A DNA stretch of 43,080 nt from Lachnospiraceae bacterium UBA7199 (GTDB lineage Bacteria; Bacillota; Clostridia; Lachnospirales; Lachnospiraceae), in contig DKUR01000071.1 in the NCBI GenBank assembly GCA_002490775.1, forward strand, positions 1-43,080, written 5' to 3'. How positions within the stretch are numbered: position 1 is the first letter of the stretch; every line of letters begins with the position of its first letter. Of this stretch, positions 16,257 to 24,588 are shown in pieces. The notes under the pieces are model-generated. The model saw nothing but the letters and a program-made list of their open reading frames with translations. It made no database searches and was not told where the DNA came from. Both the position numbers and the translations under genes were made by a program.

Positions 16257-17669
16257 GTGATCAAATTTGGTACAGGCGGTTGGAGAGCAGTAATTGGGGA
16301 TGAATTTACAAAAGAAAACATTCAGATATTAGCCAAGGCAATGGTTGATAAGATGCGTGTGGAAGGAGTTGCTGATAAGGGCATAGTACTTGGCTATGAC
16401 AGAAGATTTCTTTCAAAGGAAGCCATGCAGTGGGCAGGACAGGTGTTTGCGAAAGAGGGAATTACTGCTTACCTGATTAATAAGTCAGCACCTACGCCGC
16501 TGGTAATGTTTTATGTGATGAAGCATGAATTTCCTTATGGAATGATGATTACAGCAAGCCATAACCCGGCAATCTATAATGGAATTAAAGTGTTTACAGC
16601 CGGAGGACGCGACGCAGACGAAAAGCAGACAGAAGATATTGAAAACTATATTAAGGATGTTACAGATATTCCCACAGAAGAAATGGAATATGAAGAAGCG
16701 CTGGAAAAGGGATTGATCAAGGAAATTTACCCATTAAATGAGTATCTTGACAATATTATTGCAGCGGTAAATATGGAAAAGATCAGGGAAGCCAGCCTTA
16801 AGGTGGCATTAGATCCTATGTATGGTGTGAGCGAAACCTCCTTAAAGACGATCCTGCTTACTGCAAGGTGTGATGTGGAAACCATACATGAAAGACATGA
16901 CACTTTGTTTGGAGGAAAGCTGCCGGCGCCTACTGCATCCACTCTTCGGACGCTTCAAAATTATGTAATTGACAAGAAATGTGATATCGGTGTGGCTACA
17001 GACGGAGATGCTGACAGAATTGGCGTAATTGATGATACGGGAAGGTTCTTACATCCCAATGATATTTTAGTGCTGCTTTATTATTATCTTGTAAAATATA
17101 AGGGCTGGCAGGGGCCTGTTGTCCGTAATATTTGTACTACCCATATGCTGGATAAAGTGGCAGAAAAGTTTGGGGAAAAATGTTATGAGGTGCCTGTAGG
17201 GTTTAAACATATTTCTGCAAAAATGTATGCCACAAATGCAGTGATTGGCGGCGAATCTTCAGGCGGCCTTACGGTACGGGGACATATCAAAGGAAAAGAT
17301 GGTATTTATGCGGCAGCTCTTTTGGTGGAAATGATCGCAGTGACAGGAAAGAAGCTTTCAGAAATCTTTAATGATATTGAAGCAGAATGCGGTAAGATCT
17401 ATATGGAAGAGAGAGATTATAAATTTAATCAGGAAAAGAAAGACCGCATCAAAAAAATACTGTTGGAGGATAAAAAGCTGCCTGAACTTCCTTTCAAGAT
17501 AGACAGATTCTCTTACTTAGATGGCAGCAAGGTTTACTTTGAAAACGGTGGATGGGTGACAGCCAGATTTTCCGGTACAGAACCACTTCTTCGTATTTTC
17601 TGTGAAATGCCGGAGGCAGCCCAGGCGGCAGAAGTTTGTAGGATTTATGAGGAATTTTTAGGCTTATAA
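16257..17669 (+). CDS. Phosphohexomutase, probably acting on GlcNAc-1-phosphate
   Basis: Alpha-D-phosphohexomutase family, 470 residues. All four signature loops are present: the phosphoserine loop TASHNP (near residue 100), the magnesium loop DGDADR (near 245), the sugar loop GGESSGG (near 333) and the phosphate loop RFSGTEPLLR (near 445). The enzyme moves phosphate between C1 and C6 of a sugar. Starting with GTG after GGAGG and 1 base from the phosphorylase stop, it is very likely translated with it, so its job is probably GlcNAc-1-P to GlcNAc-6-P. This mirrors the Vibrio chitobiose locus, where a phosphorylase and a mutase of this type are neighbours. Phosphoglucomutase activity cannot be excluded. 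Confidence 0.88.
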   Translation: MIKFGTGGWRAVIGDEFTKENIQILAKAMVDKMRVEGVADKGIVLGYDRRFLSKEAMQWAGQVFAKEGITAYLINKSAPTPLVMFYVMKHEFPYGMMITASHNPAIYNGIKVFTAGGRDADEKQTEDIENYIKDVTDIPTEEMEYEEALEKGLIKEIYPLNEYLDNIIAAVNMEKIREASLKVALDPMYGVSETSLKTILLTARCDVETIHERHDTLFGGKLPAPTASTLRTLQNYVIDKKCDIGVATDGDADRIGVIDDTGRFLHPNDILVLLYYYLVKYKGWQGPVVRNICTTHMLDKVAEKFGEKCYEVPVGFKHISAKMYATNAVIGGESSGGLTVRGHIKGKDGIYAAALLVEMIAVTGKKLSEIFNDIEAECGKIYMEERDYKFNQEKKDRIKKILLEDKKLPELPFKIDRFSYLDGSKVYFENGGWVTARFSGTEPLLRIFCEMPEAAQAAEVCRIYEEFLGL

Positions 17670-17700
17670 AAAAGAGTGGAAGTAAAATAGCAGGAGAGGA

Positions 17701-17730
17701 TTGCGTACAGTAGTTCTTTCCTGCTATACT
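17701..17730 (+). promoter_or_regulatory. Likely promoter of the histidine kinase gene
   Basis: TTGCGT (17701-17706), 18 bases, then TATACT (17725-17730), with an overlapping TATAAT at 17731-17736. Its position argues against a translation start at 17701 and for a start at 17758 or 17764. Confidence 0.5.
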
Positions 17731-17763
17731 TATAATGTAGGGAAAATGAGAAAGGGCATGTTT

Positions 17764-19500
17764 ATGGAGAGAATTAAAAAAAGGAAAGAATTGCGGTGGA
17801 GCATGGTGATCATGTTGGTTACATGCTGGTTTTTGCCGCTTTTAATAACTTTTTTTATTATATTCTTTTTTATATCAGACAGAATGAACAGTCAAATTGA
17901 AGATACTGTTGTCACATCTGCAGATAAAGCAATAGAGATTTGTCAGATACGTTTAAATGAAGCTATGGCGGCTTCTAAGGATGCCTCCTATATTTCAAGA
18001 GTAAAAGAATGCTATGCAGAGTATTTGAATAATGGGGATGAAGATAAGCTGCGTAGAGAAGTGAGAATGTTTCTTGAGCAGCAGTACCAGTTTAATACAG
18101 ATTTTAATATGACATATTTGTATTTTGTTGATAATCCTGATATTGATTGTGTCACCTATCAGGGAGTGAATACCTATGCTGATGTACAGACATTTATCGA
18201 TTGCGTAAAAGGAGAAATTGTCAGAATCAGTAAAGAACTTGATACAGCAATTGCCTTTGTGAATATCAACGACAGAATTTATATGGTGCGGAATATTGTG
18301 GACAGTGCCTTTCAGCCCTTTGCTGTGATCGTAATGGAACTTAACGTAGAAAACATGTTTGGAAGCCTGAAAAGCATTTGGGGATACAGCGAAGGTGATA
18401 TATTTATTGATGATGTTTCCATCTTTCATATTTATGAGGAAGATCCCTGTAAAGAAATCATTAAAGTAAGATTTATGAAAAAACCCGATTATTATAATGG
18501 ACCGAAGGGCTCCTATGTTTATAAAAGGCTGGAAAGCGGAAGGCATAAGATTGCCTATGCAATCACTCTTGACAGAAGTGTTATTATGGATGAAACGATC
18601 ATTGTCAAATATCTTCTGGGAATTTTAATTGTTTTTATGGTACCTCTCACGGTTACTATATTTGCCTTTTTTCATCGCAGCATAAATCAGCCGATTAAAT
18701 CGCTTCGAATGGCGTATAAGGAGATTGAAAAGGAAAACTACGGATATCATGTGGAGTCTATTGCCCAGCACGAGGAACTGGCTGACTTAGGGGAAGCATT
18801 TAATGCCATGTCTGACAAGTTAAAATACCAGTTCGAAAAAATTTATCTGGAGGAACTGGCCCTGAGAGACGCGAACATTATGGCGCTCCAGTCGCAGATC
18901 AACCCACATTTTCTGAATAATACCCTGGAAATCATTAACTGGGAAGTGAGAATGGAGGGAAATTACAGAGTCAGCGCAATGATAGAAGCGCTTTCCACTA
19001 TGCTGGAGGCAACCATGAACCGGAAGAGCGAGCAGTTGATTCCCCTGTCCGAGGAAATGAGCTATGCAGACGCTTATTTGTACATTATGTCCCAGCGCTT
19101 TGGAGAAATGCTGGAAGTAACCAAGGAAATTGATGAACGTTTTCTCTATGTTCGTGTACCCAGGCTGATCGTACAGCCTATTTTGGAAAACGCGATAGAG
19201 CATGGGCTGAATTTCCGCAAAAGAGGAAAACTAAAGATATCTATATTTGCAAAGGAAGATAAGCTTTTTATTGAAATTGTAAATAATGGTGCACTGACAG
19301 AGAAGGATAAAATTAAAATAGAGAAACTTTTGAATTCTGATACAAAAGAAACCCATTCCGTAAGCCTAGGCATTCGCAATGTTAACAAGAGAATTAAAAT
19401 GATTTGTGGATCAGACTGCGGACTTACCATCAAAAGTAACAATGAAAATTATACAGTCAGTACAATTATAGTCAAAATAGACAATTCAGAAAGACAATAA
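17764..19500 (+). CDS. YesM-type sensor histidine kinase
   Basis: Membrane sensor that phosphorylates a YesN-type regulator. 578 residues from the ATG at 17764, chosen for the AAAGG 8 bases upstream and a promoter at 17701-17730; starts at 17746 or 17758 are possible. Order: a transmembrane helix near residue 15-40 (MLVTCWFLPLLITFFIIFF), an extracellular ligand domain of about 240 residues, a second helix (YLLGILIVFMVPLTVTIFAF), HAMP (RSINQPIKSLRMAY), then the His_kinase domain with LQSQINPHFLNN (phosphorylated His) and an ATPase domain with N-box QPILENAIEHG and the glycine box SLGIRNVNKR. The partner regulator is at 22965, on the far side of the transporter genes, so sugar sensing is the expected role. 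Confidence 0.92.
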   Translation: MERIKKRKELRWSMVIMLVTCWFLPLLITFFIIFFFISDRMNSQIEDTVVTSADKAIEICQIRLNEAMAASKDASYISRVKECYAEYLNNGDEDKLRREVRMFLEQQYQFNTDFNMTYLYFVDNPDIDCVTYQGVNTYADVQTFIDCVKGEIVRISKELDTAIAFVNINDRIYMVRNIVDSAFQPFAVIVMELNVENMFGSLKSIWGYSEGDIFIDDVSIFHIYEEDPCKEIIKVRFMKKPDYYNGPKGSYVYKRLESGRHKIAYAITLDRSVIMDETIIVKYLLGILIVFMVPLTVTIFAFFHRSINQPIKSLRMAYKEIEKENYGYHVESIAQHEELADLGEAFNAMSDKLKYQFEKIYLEELALRDANIMALQSQINPHFLNNTLEIINWEVRMEGNYRVSAMIEALSTMLEATMNRKSEQLIPLSEEMSYADAYLYIMSQRFGEMLEVTKEIDERFLYVRVPRLIVQPILENAIEHGLNFRKRGKLKISIFAKEDKLFIEIVNNGALTEKDKIKIEKLLNSDTKETHSVSLGIRNVNKRIKMICGSDCGLTIKSNNENYTVSTIIVKIDNSERQ

Positions 19501-19616
19501 AAGACAAATAACCACAACTCTAGTCATTAACCTTACGCCCTAAATATTATATGATAGGTACAGATGAAAAACACACACATACATCTCAAACCAAATTAAA
19601 GGGAGGAACAAAAGGT

Positions 19617-21026
19617 ATGAAGAAAAGAGTTTTAGCACTCGTTTTAGCATCTGCTATGGTATTTTCTTTAGCAGCATGCGGAAGCAAAGATACTGGTAGT
19701 GAACAGCCAGCAGAGCAGACAACACAGGAAGCAGCACCTGTAGAAGAAACAGAAGCTGCAGCACCTGAAGAAGCAGCAGAACCGGCAGGCCCTGTTGAAC
19801 TGAATGTAACAACTACATTCGCAGGTGAAGACGGAAATGCACAGAACTTCAAATCAGCAGTTGAAGCATGGTGCGCAGAAACAGGCAACACAGTAGCAGA
19901 TACTTCCGCTACATCAGATGAAACCTTTAAGACAAGAGTTATCACTGACTTTGAGACAGGTTCCGAGCCGGACGTATTATTCTTCTTCAACGGAGCAGAC
20001 GCTAACAGCTTTATCGAAGCTGGCAAGGTAGTTTCCATTGACGATATCCGCGCAGAATACCCTGATTATGCAAGCAACATGAATGATGACCTGATCGTGG
20101 ATTCTTTAGTAGATGGCAAGAAGTATGCAGTACCTGTAAATGGTTTCTGGGAAGCAATGTTTGTTAACACAGAAGTTCTTGATGCAGCAGGCGTTTCAAT
20201 GCCCGGCGCAGATTACACATGGGATATGTTTATGGCAGACTGCCAGAAGATCAAAGATGCAGGTTATGCACCTATCGCATGTGCACTTGGCAATATCCCT
20301 CATTACTGGTGGGAGTTTGCAATCTTTAATCATACTTCACCGGCAACACACTTAAACGTTCCTGATTCTGTAGACAGCGAGCAGGGGCAGGCATGGGTAG
20401 CAGGTATGGAAGATATCAAGGCTTTATATGAAGCTGGATATTTCCCGGACAACACATTGTCAGCAACTGATGACGAAACATTTGCAATGTTCATGGATGG
20501 AAAAGCAGCATTCTTAATTGATGGTTCCTGGAAAGTTGGCGGTATCGTAAGCGCTTGCCAGACTGATGCAGAAGATGCATCTACACTTGATGCAGAAAAG
20601 CTTGCAAAATTTGATGTAACTTATGTACCTGGACAGGGCGACAGAAAAGCAACTGATTTAATTGGCGGTCTTTCAATGGGTTATTATATCACAACCAAAG
20701 CATGGGAAGATCCTGATAAGAGAGCAGCAGCAGTCAGCTTTGTATCTTACATGACTTCTGACGAAGTAGTGCCTGTTTTCGCACAGCACACAGCATCTGC
20801 ACTTAAGAATGCACCTGCAGTTGATGAATCTGTATTCAATCCTTTACAGATTAAAGCTATGGCTATGATGTCTGGTGCAACCTCCTTAACAGGAGCAGTA
20901 CAGGATATTTTCCAGGGTGATTGTAGAGTATCTACATTTGATGGAATGCCTGAAATCGTAACTGGAAGAGTTTCAGCAGTTGATGCAGTAGCTGAAGGAC
21001 TTGAAGCATATCAAGACGCACAGTAA
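19617..21026 (+). CDS. Sugar ABC transporter solute-binding lipoprotein
   Basis: Family-1 extracellular sugar-binding protein, 469 residues from the ATG at 19617 (GGGAGG upstream). The signal peptide MKKRVLALVLASAMVFSLAAC ends in a lipobox with Cys as the lipid anchor. A long Glu/Ala/Thr-rich linker of about 45 residues tethers the domain to the membrane. The binding domain starts at VELNVTTTF and shows typical features (TRVITDFETGSEPDVLFFF, KAAFLIDGSWKVGG). It should deliver disaccharide to the two permeases downstream. Codon use is biased towards frequently used codons, suggesting high expression. Confidence 0.93.
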   Translation: MKKRVLALVLASAMVFSLAACGSKDTGSEQPAEQTTQEAAPVEETEAAAPEEAAEPAGPVELNVTTTFAGEDGNAQNFKSAVEAWCAETGNTVADTSATSDETFKTRVITDFETGSEPDVLFFFNGADANSFIEAGKVVSIDDIRAEYPDYASNMNDDLIVDSLVDGKKYAVPVNGFWEAMFVNTEVLDAAGVSMPGADYTWDMFMADCQKIKDAGYAPIACALGNIPHYWWEFAIFNHTSPATHLNVPDSVDSEQGQAWVAGMEDIKALYEAGYFPDNTLSATDDETFAMFMDGKAAFLIDGSWKVGGIVSACQTDAEDASTLDAEKLAKFDVTYVPGQGDRKATDLIGGLSMGYYITTKAWEDPDKRAAAVSFVSYMTSDEVVPVFAQHTASALKNAPAVDESVFNPLQIKAMAMMSGATSLTGAVQDIFQGDCRVSTFDGMPEIVTGRVSAVDAVAEGLEAYQDAQ

Positions 21027-21039
21027 TATTTAAACCAAA

Positions 21040-21068
21040 CGGGCCGGAGGTCAAAAATCTCTGGCCCG
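21040..21068 (+). terminator. Stem-loop between binding protein and permease genes
   Basis: CGGGCCGGAG pairs with CTCTGGCCCG (10 bp including one G-U) around a 9-base loop, followed by only a weak U-tract. In sugar ABC operons such stems often stabilise or partly terminate the message, giving more binding protein than permease. Confidence 0.65.
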
Positions 21069-21092
21069 ATTTATCAAAGAGAGGTAGCTGTT

Positions 21093-21980
21093 ATGGGCGC
21101 AAATATATATAAGAATAAAAAACCTTTGATTGTTTTCCTGTTTCCAGCATTCCTTTTTATGTTGGTGTACCTGTTTTATCCATTCTTTATGAATATTTTA
21201 AACAGTTTTCAGCACATTAAGAATTTAGGACAGTCCACTGGAAGATGGAATGATCCCTGGTATACAAACTATGTAGAATTGATACACGATCCGGTTGTAT
21301 TAACATCACTTAAAAACACATTGATCATGATGGTTGTTACAATTGTAGGTCAGGTAGGAATTGCGTTAATATTGGCACTTTTAGTAGATAATATTAAAGC
21401 AGGAGCTAAATTTTTCAGAGTTGTATATTTCTTCCCCATCGTAATTTCAGCAACTGCATTAGGTCTTATGTTTAACTTGATTTTCCTTTATGACAAAGGT
21501 ATGTTAAATCAGATTTTAGAATCATTGGGAAAGACCAGTCTTACCGACTGGAAAGGAGAGGGGCTTGCACTGGTTACAATGATGCTGCCGGTTATGTGGC
21601 AGTATGTAGGGTTTTACTTTGTAATAATCATTACAGGATTAAACAATATTTCTGAGGAGCTTTATGAGTCGGCGTCAATTGACGGGGCAACAAGATTTCA
21701 GAGAGTAAGGTATGTTTCACTTCCTTTGTTACACAATGTTATTTGTACTTGCGTGGTACTGGCTGTGACTGGGGCCTTGAAGGTATTCGATTTACCTTGG
21801 ACCATGTTCCCGAAAGGCATGCCTATGAAAACCACCTTCTTAACTGGTACATATATGTATTACCAGACAATGGAAGCTAAAAATGTAGACTACGGTTCTA
21901 CTCTTGCGATTATGTTGGTAGTGCTTGGAATTGTAACATCCAAGATCGTAAACGTTATTTTCAAAGAGAAAGATTATTAA
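21093..21980 (+). CDS. Sugar ABC permease, MalF/UgpA type
   Basis: Inner-membrane subunit of the importer, 295 residues with about six helices (LIVFLFPAFLFMLVYLFYPF first). The EAA loop that contacts the ATPase is EELYESASIDGATRFQRVRY, near residue 187, followed by LPLL. It pairs with the MalG-type permease 15 bases downstream. No ATPase gene lies nearby; many Firmicutes sugar importers use a shared MsiK/MsmX-type ATPase encoded elsewhere. Confidence 0.93.
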   Translation: MGANIYKNKKPLIVFLFPAFLFMLVYLFYPFFMNILNSFQHIKNLGQSTGRWNDPWYTNYVELIHDPVVLTSLKNTLIMMVVTIVGQVGIALILALLVDNIKAGAKFFRVVYFFPIVISATALGLMFNLIFLYDKGMLNQILESLGKTSLTDWKGEGLALVTMMLPVMWQYVGFYFVIIITGLNNISEELYESASIDGATRFQRVRYVSLPLLHNVICTCVVLAVTGALKVFDLPWTMFPKGMPMKTTFLTGTYMYYQTMEAKNVDYGSTLAIMLVVLGIVTSKIVNVIFKEKDY

Positions 21981-21995
21981 GGGAGGAAGAAAAAA

Positions 21996-22853
21996 ATGAA
22001 AAAGAAAAAATTTGAAATATCCTCCATTTTTATATACATTGTTTTGATTTTCTGGTCACAAACTACAATCTACCCGATTATCTGGGTAATACAAAACTCT
22101 TTTAAGGCAAAAGATAAGATTTTGGCAAATTCCTTTTCACTGCCTATTGGAGAATTGTTTACACTTGCAAATTACAGGAAGGCATTTGGCAATTTAAATA
22201 TATTTGGTGCATACAAAAACAGTATTTTTGTTTCAACTGTAGTTGCATTGGCAGTGGTTATTCTGGCAGGTATGGCTTCCTTTGCATTAGTCCGCTACAG
22301 TTTTAAATTAAAAGGGTTTTTACAGTCGATGGTAATGGCAGCTATGATGTTTCCGGTATTTGCAACTATTATTCCAGTATTTAGTATGGAAGCAAAGTGG
22401 GGAATTACCAATACCAGCAGTTGGGGGCTGACAATGCTTTCCCTGGTATTACCGCAGATTGCTGGAAATCTTGCTTTTGCAATTGTAGTATTAACGGGAT
22501 TTATCCGGGGGCTTCCCATAGATTTGGAAGAGGCTGCATACCTGGAGGGATGTAATGTATTCCAGATTTTCTATAAGGTGATTGTACCGCTTACAAAACC
22601 ATCCTTTGCAACAGTGGCTATTTTCTCTTTCCTGTGGAGTTATAATGATTTGTTTACTCAGATGTTCTTCTTAAGAAGACCGGAAATGAGGGCAATCACA
22701 AGGCTGTTAAATGAATTGACATCCCAGGAGGGAACCAATTATGGTTTGATGGCAGCAGCAGTTACACTGGTAGTTGTACCGGTACTGATCGTATATATTT
22801 TCCTGCAGAAATACATAATAAAGGGTATGACAGCAGGAGCAATTAAAGGTTAA
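21996..22853 (+). CDS. Sugar ABC permease, MalG/UgpE type
   Basis: Second permease subunit, 285 residues with about six helices. The EAA loop is LEEAAYLEGCNVFQIFYKVI followed by VPLTKP near residue 195. GGGAGG precedes the ATG. It ends the transporter set; a terminator and a 39-bp repeat separate it from the response-regulator gene. The predicted substrate is the disaccharide used by the phosphorylase at 13853. Confidence 0.93.
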   Translation: MKKKKFEISSIFIYIVLIFWSQTTIYPIIWVIQNSFKAKDKILANSFSLPIGELFTLANYRKAFGNLNIFGAYKNSIFVSTVVALAVVILAGMASFALVRYSFKLKGFLQSMVMAAMMFPVFATIIPVFSMEAKWGITNTSSWGLTMLSLVLPQIAGNLAFAIVVLTGFIRGLPIDLEEAAYLEGCNVFQIFYKVIVPLTKPSFATVAIFSFLWSYNDLFTQMFFLRRPEMRAITRLLNELTSQEGTNYGLMAAAVTLVVVPVLIVYIFLQKYIIKGMTAGAIKG

Positions 22854-22862
22854 ATTTGACAG

Positions 22863-22894
22863 CAAAGGGAGGCAGCTTAGGCGGCCTTCCTTTT
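22863..22894 (+). terminator. Terminator after the permease genes
   Basis: AAAGGGAGGC pairs with GCCTTCCTTT (one G-U) around a loop of about 10 bases. The final T residues are in the stem, so termination may be partial. Confidence 0.55.
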
Positions 22895-22899
22895 GAGTT

Positions 22900-22938
22900 A
22901 ACATAAGGATGGCTGGCAAAGCATGGCATCCGTTGTTT
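22900..22938. repeat. Third copy of the 39-bp palindromic repeat
   Basis: Begins AACATAAGGATGGCTGGC and ends GGCATCCGTTGTTT, differing from the 12881 copy only in the central loop (AAAGCA against GGAGCG). Here it is non-coding, between the permease terminator and the response regulator. Confidence 0.9.
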
Positions 22939-22964
22939 AGTGTTTATGTAAGAGGGGAAGTATT

Positions 22965-23828
22965 ATGTACAAAGTGGTTATTATTGATGATGAGCCGATT
23001 ATTGTTGAGGGGCTGAAGAAAACAGTTCGCTGGGAAGATTTTCAGTGTCAGGTGGCAGGAGTGGCTTTCAGTGGCGAGGAAGGACTTATATTGATCAGAA
23101 ATGAGAAGCCGGATATTATTTTTACTGATATCCAAATGCCGCGTTTGGACGGACTTACCATGATCGCAGCAATCAAGTCTGAGTTCCCTGATACACAGGT
23201 TACAATATTGACCGGATACAGGGATTTTGACTATGCCCAGAAGGCAATTCGATTAGGGGTTGCAAGATTCTTGTTAAAGCCTTCTAAGATGGATGAGTTG
23301 ATGGAGGCTTTGGAAGCAATGACAAAGAAACTGGGAGAATTGGGAGCTGATACTTTGGAAGAAGGCAGGGAGGAAACATTTTCTGCTAAAGAAAACGGGC
23401 AGATTCAGGTGTCAGAAAAGGACGAAAAATCCAAAATAGGGGGGGTATCGGGCAGTAAAACTGATCATACTGAAACATCGGCGGACGAGGAAGTGATTGA
23501 CAGTACAGCAAGCAGTTTTATTGTCAAGAACGCAGTAGCGTACATTGAAGAAAATTATAAGGAAAAGTTAAAACTTTCTGATGTGGCAGATCAGGTTTAT
23601 GTAAGCCAATGGCATTTAAGCAAGCTTTTGAACCGTTATCTGGGGCAGAATTTTTCGGAGATACTAAACGGCGTCAGGATCAATAAGGCAAAGGAGCTTT
23701 TAAAGGATCCGTCCCTTCGCATTGGCGATATTGCAGATGAGGTAGGATTTTTAGATATGGCGCATTTTTCCAGGGTGTTTAAAAAGCAGGTAGGAATATC
23801 TGCAAATGAATACAGGAATCAAATGTAA
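22965..23828 (+). CDS. YesN-type response regulator with AraC output domain
   Basis: Transcription regulator of 287 residues. The receiver domain (1-120) has the acidic pocket VVIIDDEP, the phosphorylated Asp in IIFTDIQMPRLDG (near residue 55), the switch Thr in TILTGYRDF and Lys in FLLKPSK. A hydrophilic linker of about 60 residues (rich in Glu, Lys, Ser) follows, then a two-helix-turn-helix AraC domain (VAYIEENYKEKLKLSDVA, then DIADEVGFLDMAHFSRVFKK). It should be the partner of the kinase at 17764 and activate the phosphorylase/transporter genes when phosphorylated. Confidence 0.93.
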   Translation: MYKVVIIDDEPIIVEGLKKTVRWEDFQCQVAGVAFSGEEGLILIRNEKPDIIFTDIQMPRLDGLTMIAAIKSEFPDTQVTILTGYRDFDYAQKAIRLGVARFLLKPSKMDELMEALEAMTKKLGELGADTLEEGREETFSAKENGQIQVSEKDEKSKIGGVSGSKTDHTETSADEEVIDSTASSFIVKNAVAYIEENYKEKLKLSDVADQVYVSQWHLSKLLNRYLGQNFSEILNGVRINKAKELLKDPSLRIGDIADEVGFLDMAHFSRVFKKQVGISANEYRNQM

Positions 23829-23848
23829 ATGTACAAAAGAGGGCAAAA

Positions 23849-24119
23849 TTCACGGAAATCAATTTTCTAATTCAGGGGAGGATATGTAGTGTCAGAGAGA
23901 TATCAGTACGGAAATATTTCTTCGTCGCCGCGCTCCCACTCTACAACAACGTAACAGTGGTAAGCTCAAGAGCTGCAAGCAACTTGCAAGTTGTTTGCAG
24001 CTCTTAACTTCGCTAACCACTGACGTTGTTGTAAGGGCTCCTTAAAAAATATTTCCGTACAAATATCTCCTCCGATAGCGGACATACATTTCCCCTGCAT
24101 CAGAAAATTGATTTCCGTG
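23849..24119. repeat. Long palindromic element between response regulator and gatC (element B)
   Basis: Outer inverted repeats of 18 perfect bases (CACGGAAATCAATTTTCT at 23851-23868 and its complement at 24102-24119) lead into arms that pair over about 70 bases each. The inner arm TACAACAACGT, a 2-base bulge, CAGTGG pairs with CCACTGACGTTGTTGTA. A central hairpin (GAGCTGCAA.../...TTGCAGCTC) closes it. Between outer and inner stems lie CGTCGCCGCGCT on the left and AGGGCTCCTT on the right, both shared with the element at 31086. A GGGCAAAA direct repeat (23841-23848, 24119-24126) flanks it. No ORF is visible. Confidence 0.85.
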
Positions 24120-24216
24120 GGCAAAACCGGAAAACAGTGGACACAGGACAATAAAAGTAGTAAATTATTGATAGTGAAAAATTTAGGTGCTTGTTTACAG
24201 GCAGAAAGGGAAAAAC

Positions 24217-24510
24217 ATGGCTAATATCATTTCTGATGAAACCATTGAATATGTTGGAATTCTGGCCAAGCTTGAGCTTTCAGGCGAGGAAAAAGAGCAG
24301 GCGAAAAAAGATATGGGAAGTATGCTGGACTATATTGATAAGCTGGGAGAGCTGGATACGGAGGGCGTGGAGCCTATGTCTCACGTGTTTCCTGTAAAGA
24401 ATGTATTTCGTGAGGATATTGTGACCAATGAAGATGTGCGGGATGAGATTCTAAAAAATGCACCCGGGGAAAAGAACGGCATGTTTACCGTACCACGTAC
24501 CTTTGAATAA
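24217..24510 (+). CDS. gatC: Asp/Glu-tRNA amidotransferase subunit C
   Basis: Small subunit that stabilises GatA/GatB in the complex converting Glu-tRNA-Gln and Asp-tRNA-Asn to Gln- and Asn-tRNA. The 97 residues show the family pattern: VGILAKLELSGEEKE, LDYIDKLGELDTEGVEPMSHV and VPRTFE at the end. The ATG at 24217 is chosen because it follows GAAAGGG and gives the normal family length; the ORF opens upstream at 24187. First gene of gatCAB. Confidence 0.95.
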   Translation: MANIISDETIEYVGILAKLELSGEEKEQAKKDMGSMLDYIDKLGELDTEGVEPMSHVFPVKNVFREDIVTNEDVRDEILKNAPGEKNGMFTVPRTFE

Positions 24511-24518
24511 GAAAATAT

Positions 24519-24581
24519 AGGTTTGCGTCTGCGCAGCATCCATAAATCTGGTGTGTGCAAAAAAGCAGCGCGGAAAAGAGG
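24519..24581 (+). repeat. Repeated leader before gatA
   Basis: The 63-base stretch from AGGTTTGCGTCTGCG to GGAAAAGAGG resembles the spacer before the putative homoserine kinase gene (33125-33186) at both ends, with a variable middle. It carries the ribosome site for gatA. Confidence 0.5.
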
Positions 24582-24588
24582 ATGATAG

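Noticed and set aside
15653..16321. Minus-strand ORF of 222 residues
   Set aside because: It lies fully antisense to the GH94 phosphorylase and the start of the mutase, has no ribosome site and no recognisable domain; the plus-strand genes have clear motifs.
17995..18546. Minus-strand ORF of 183 residues in the histidine kinase gene
   Set aside because: Antisense to the sensor domain of the kinase, without a ribosome site or domain signature.
23849..24119. Element B as a plain intrinsic terminator of the response-regulator gene
   Set aside because: It is far too long, has no U-tract, and shares loop sequence with element C; termination may be a side effect but does not explain the structure.
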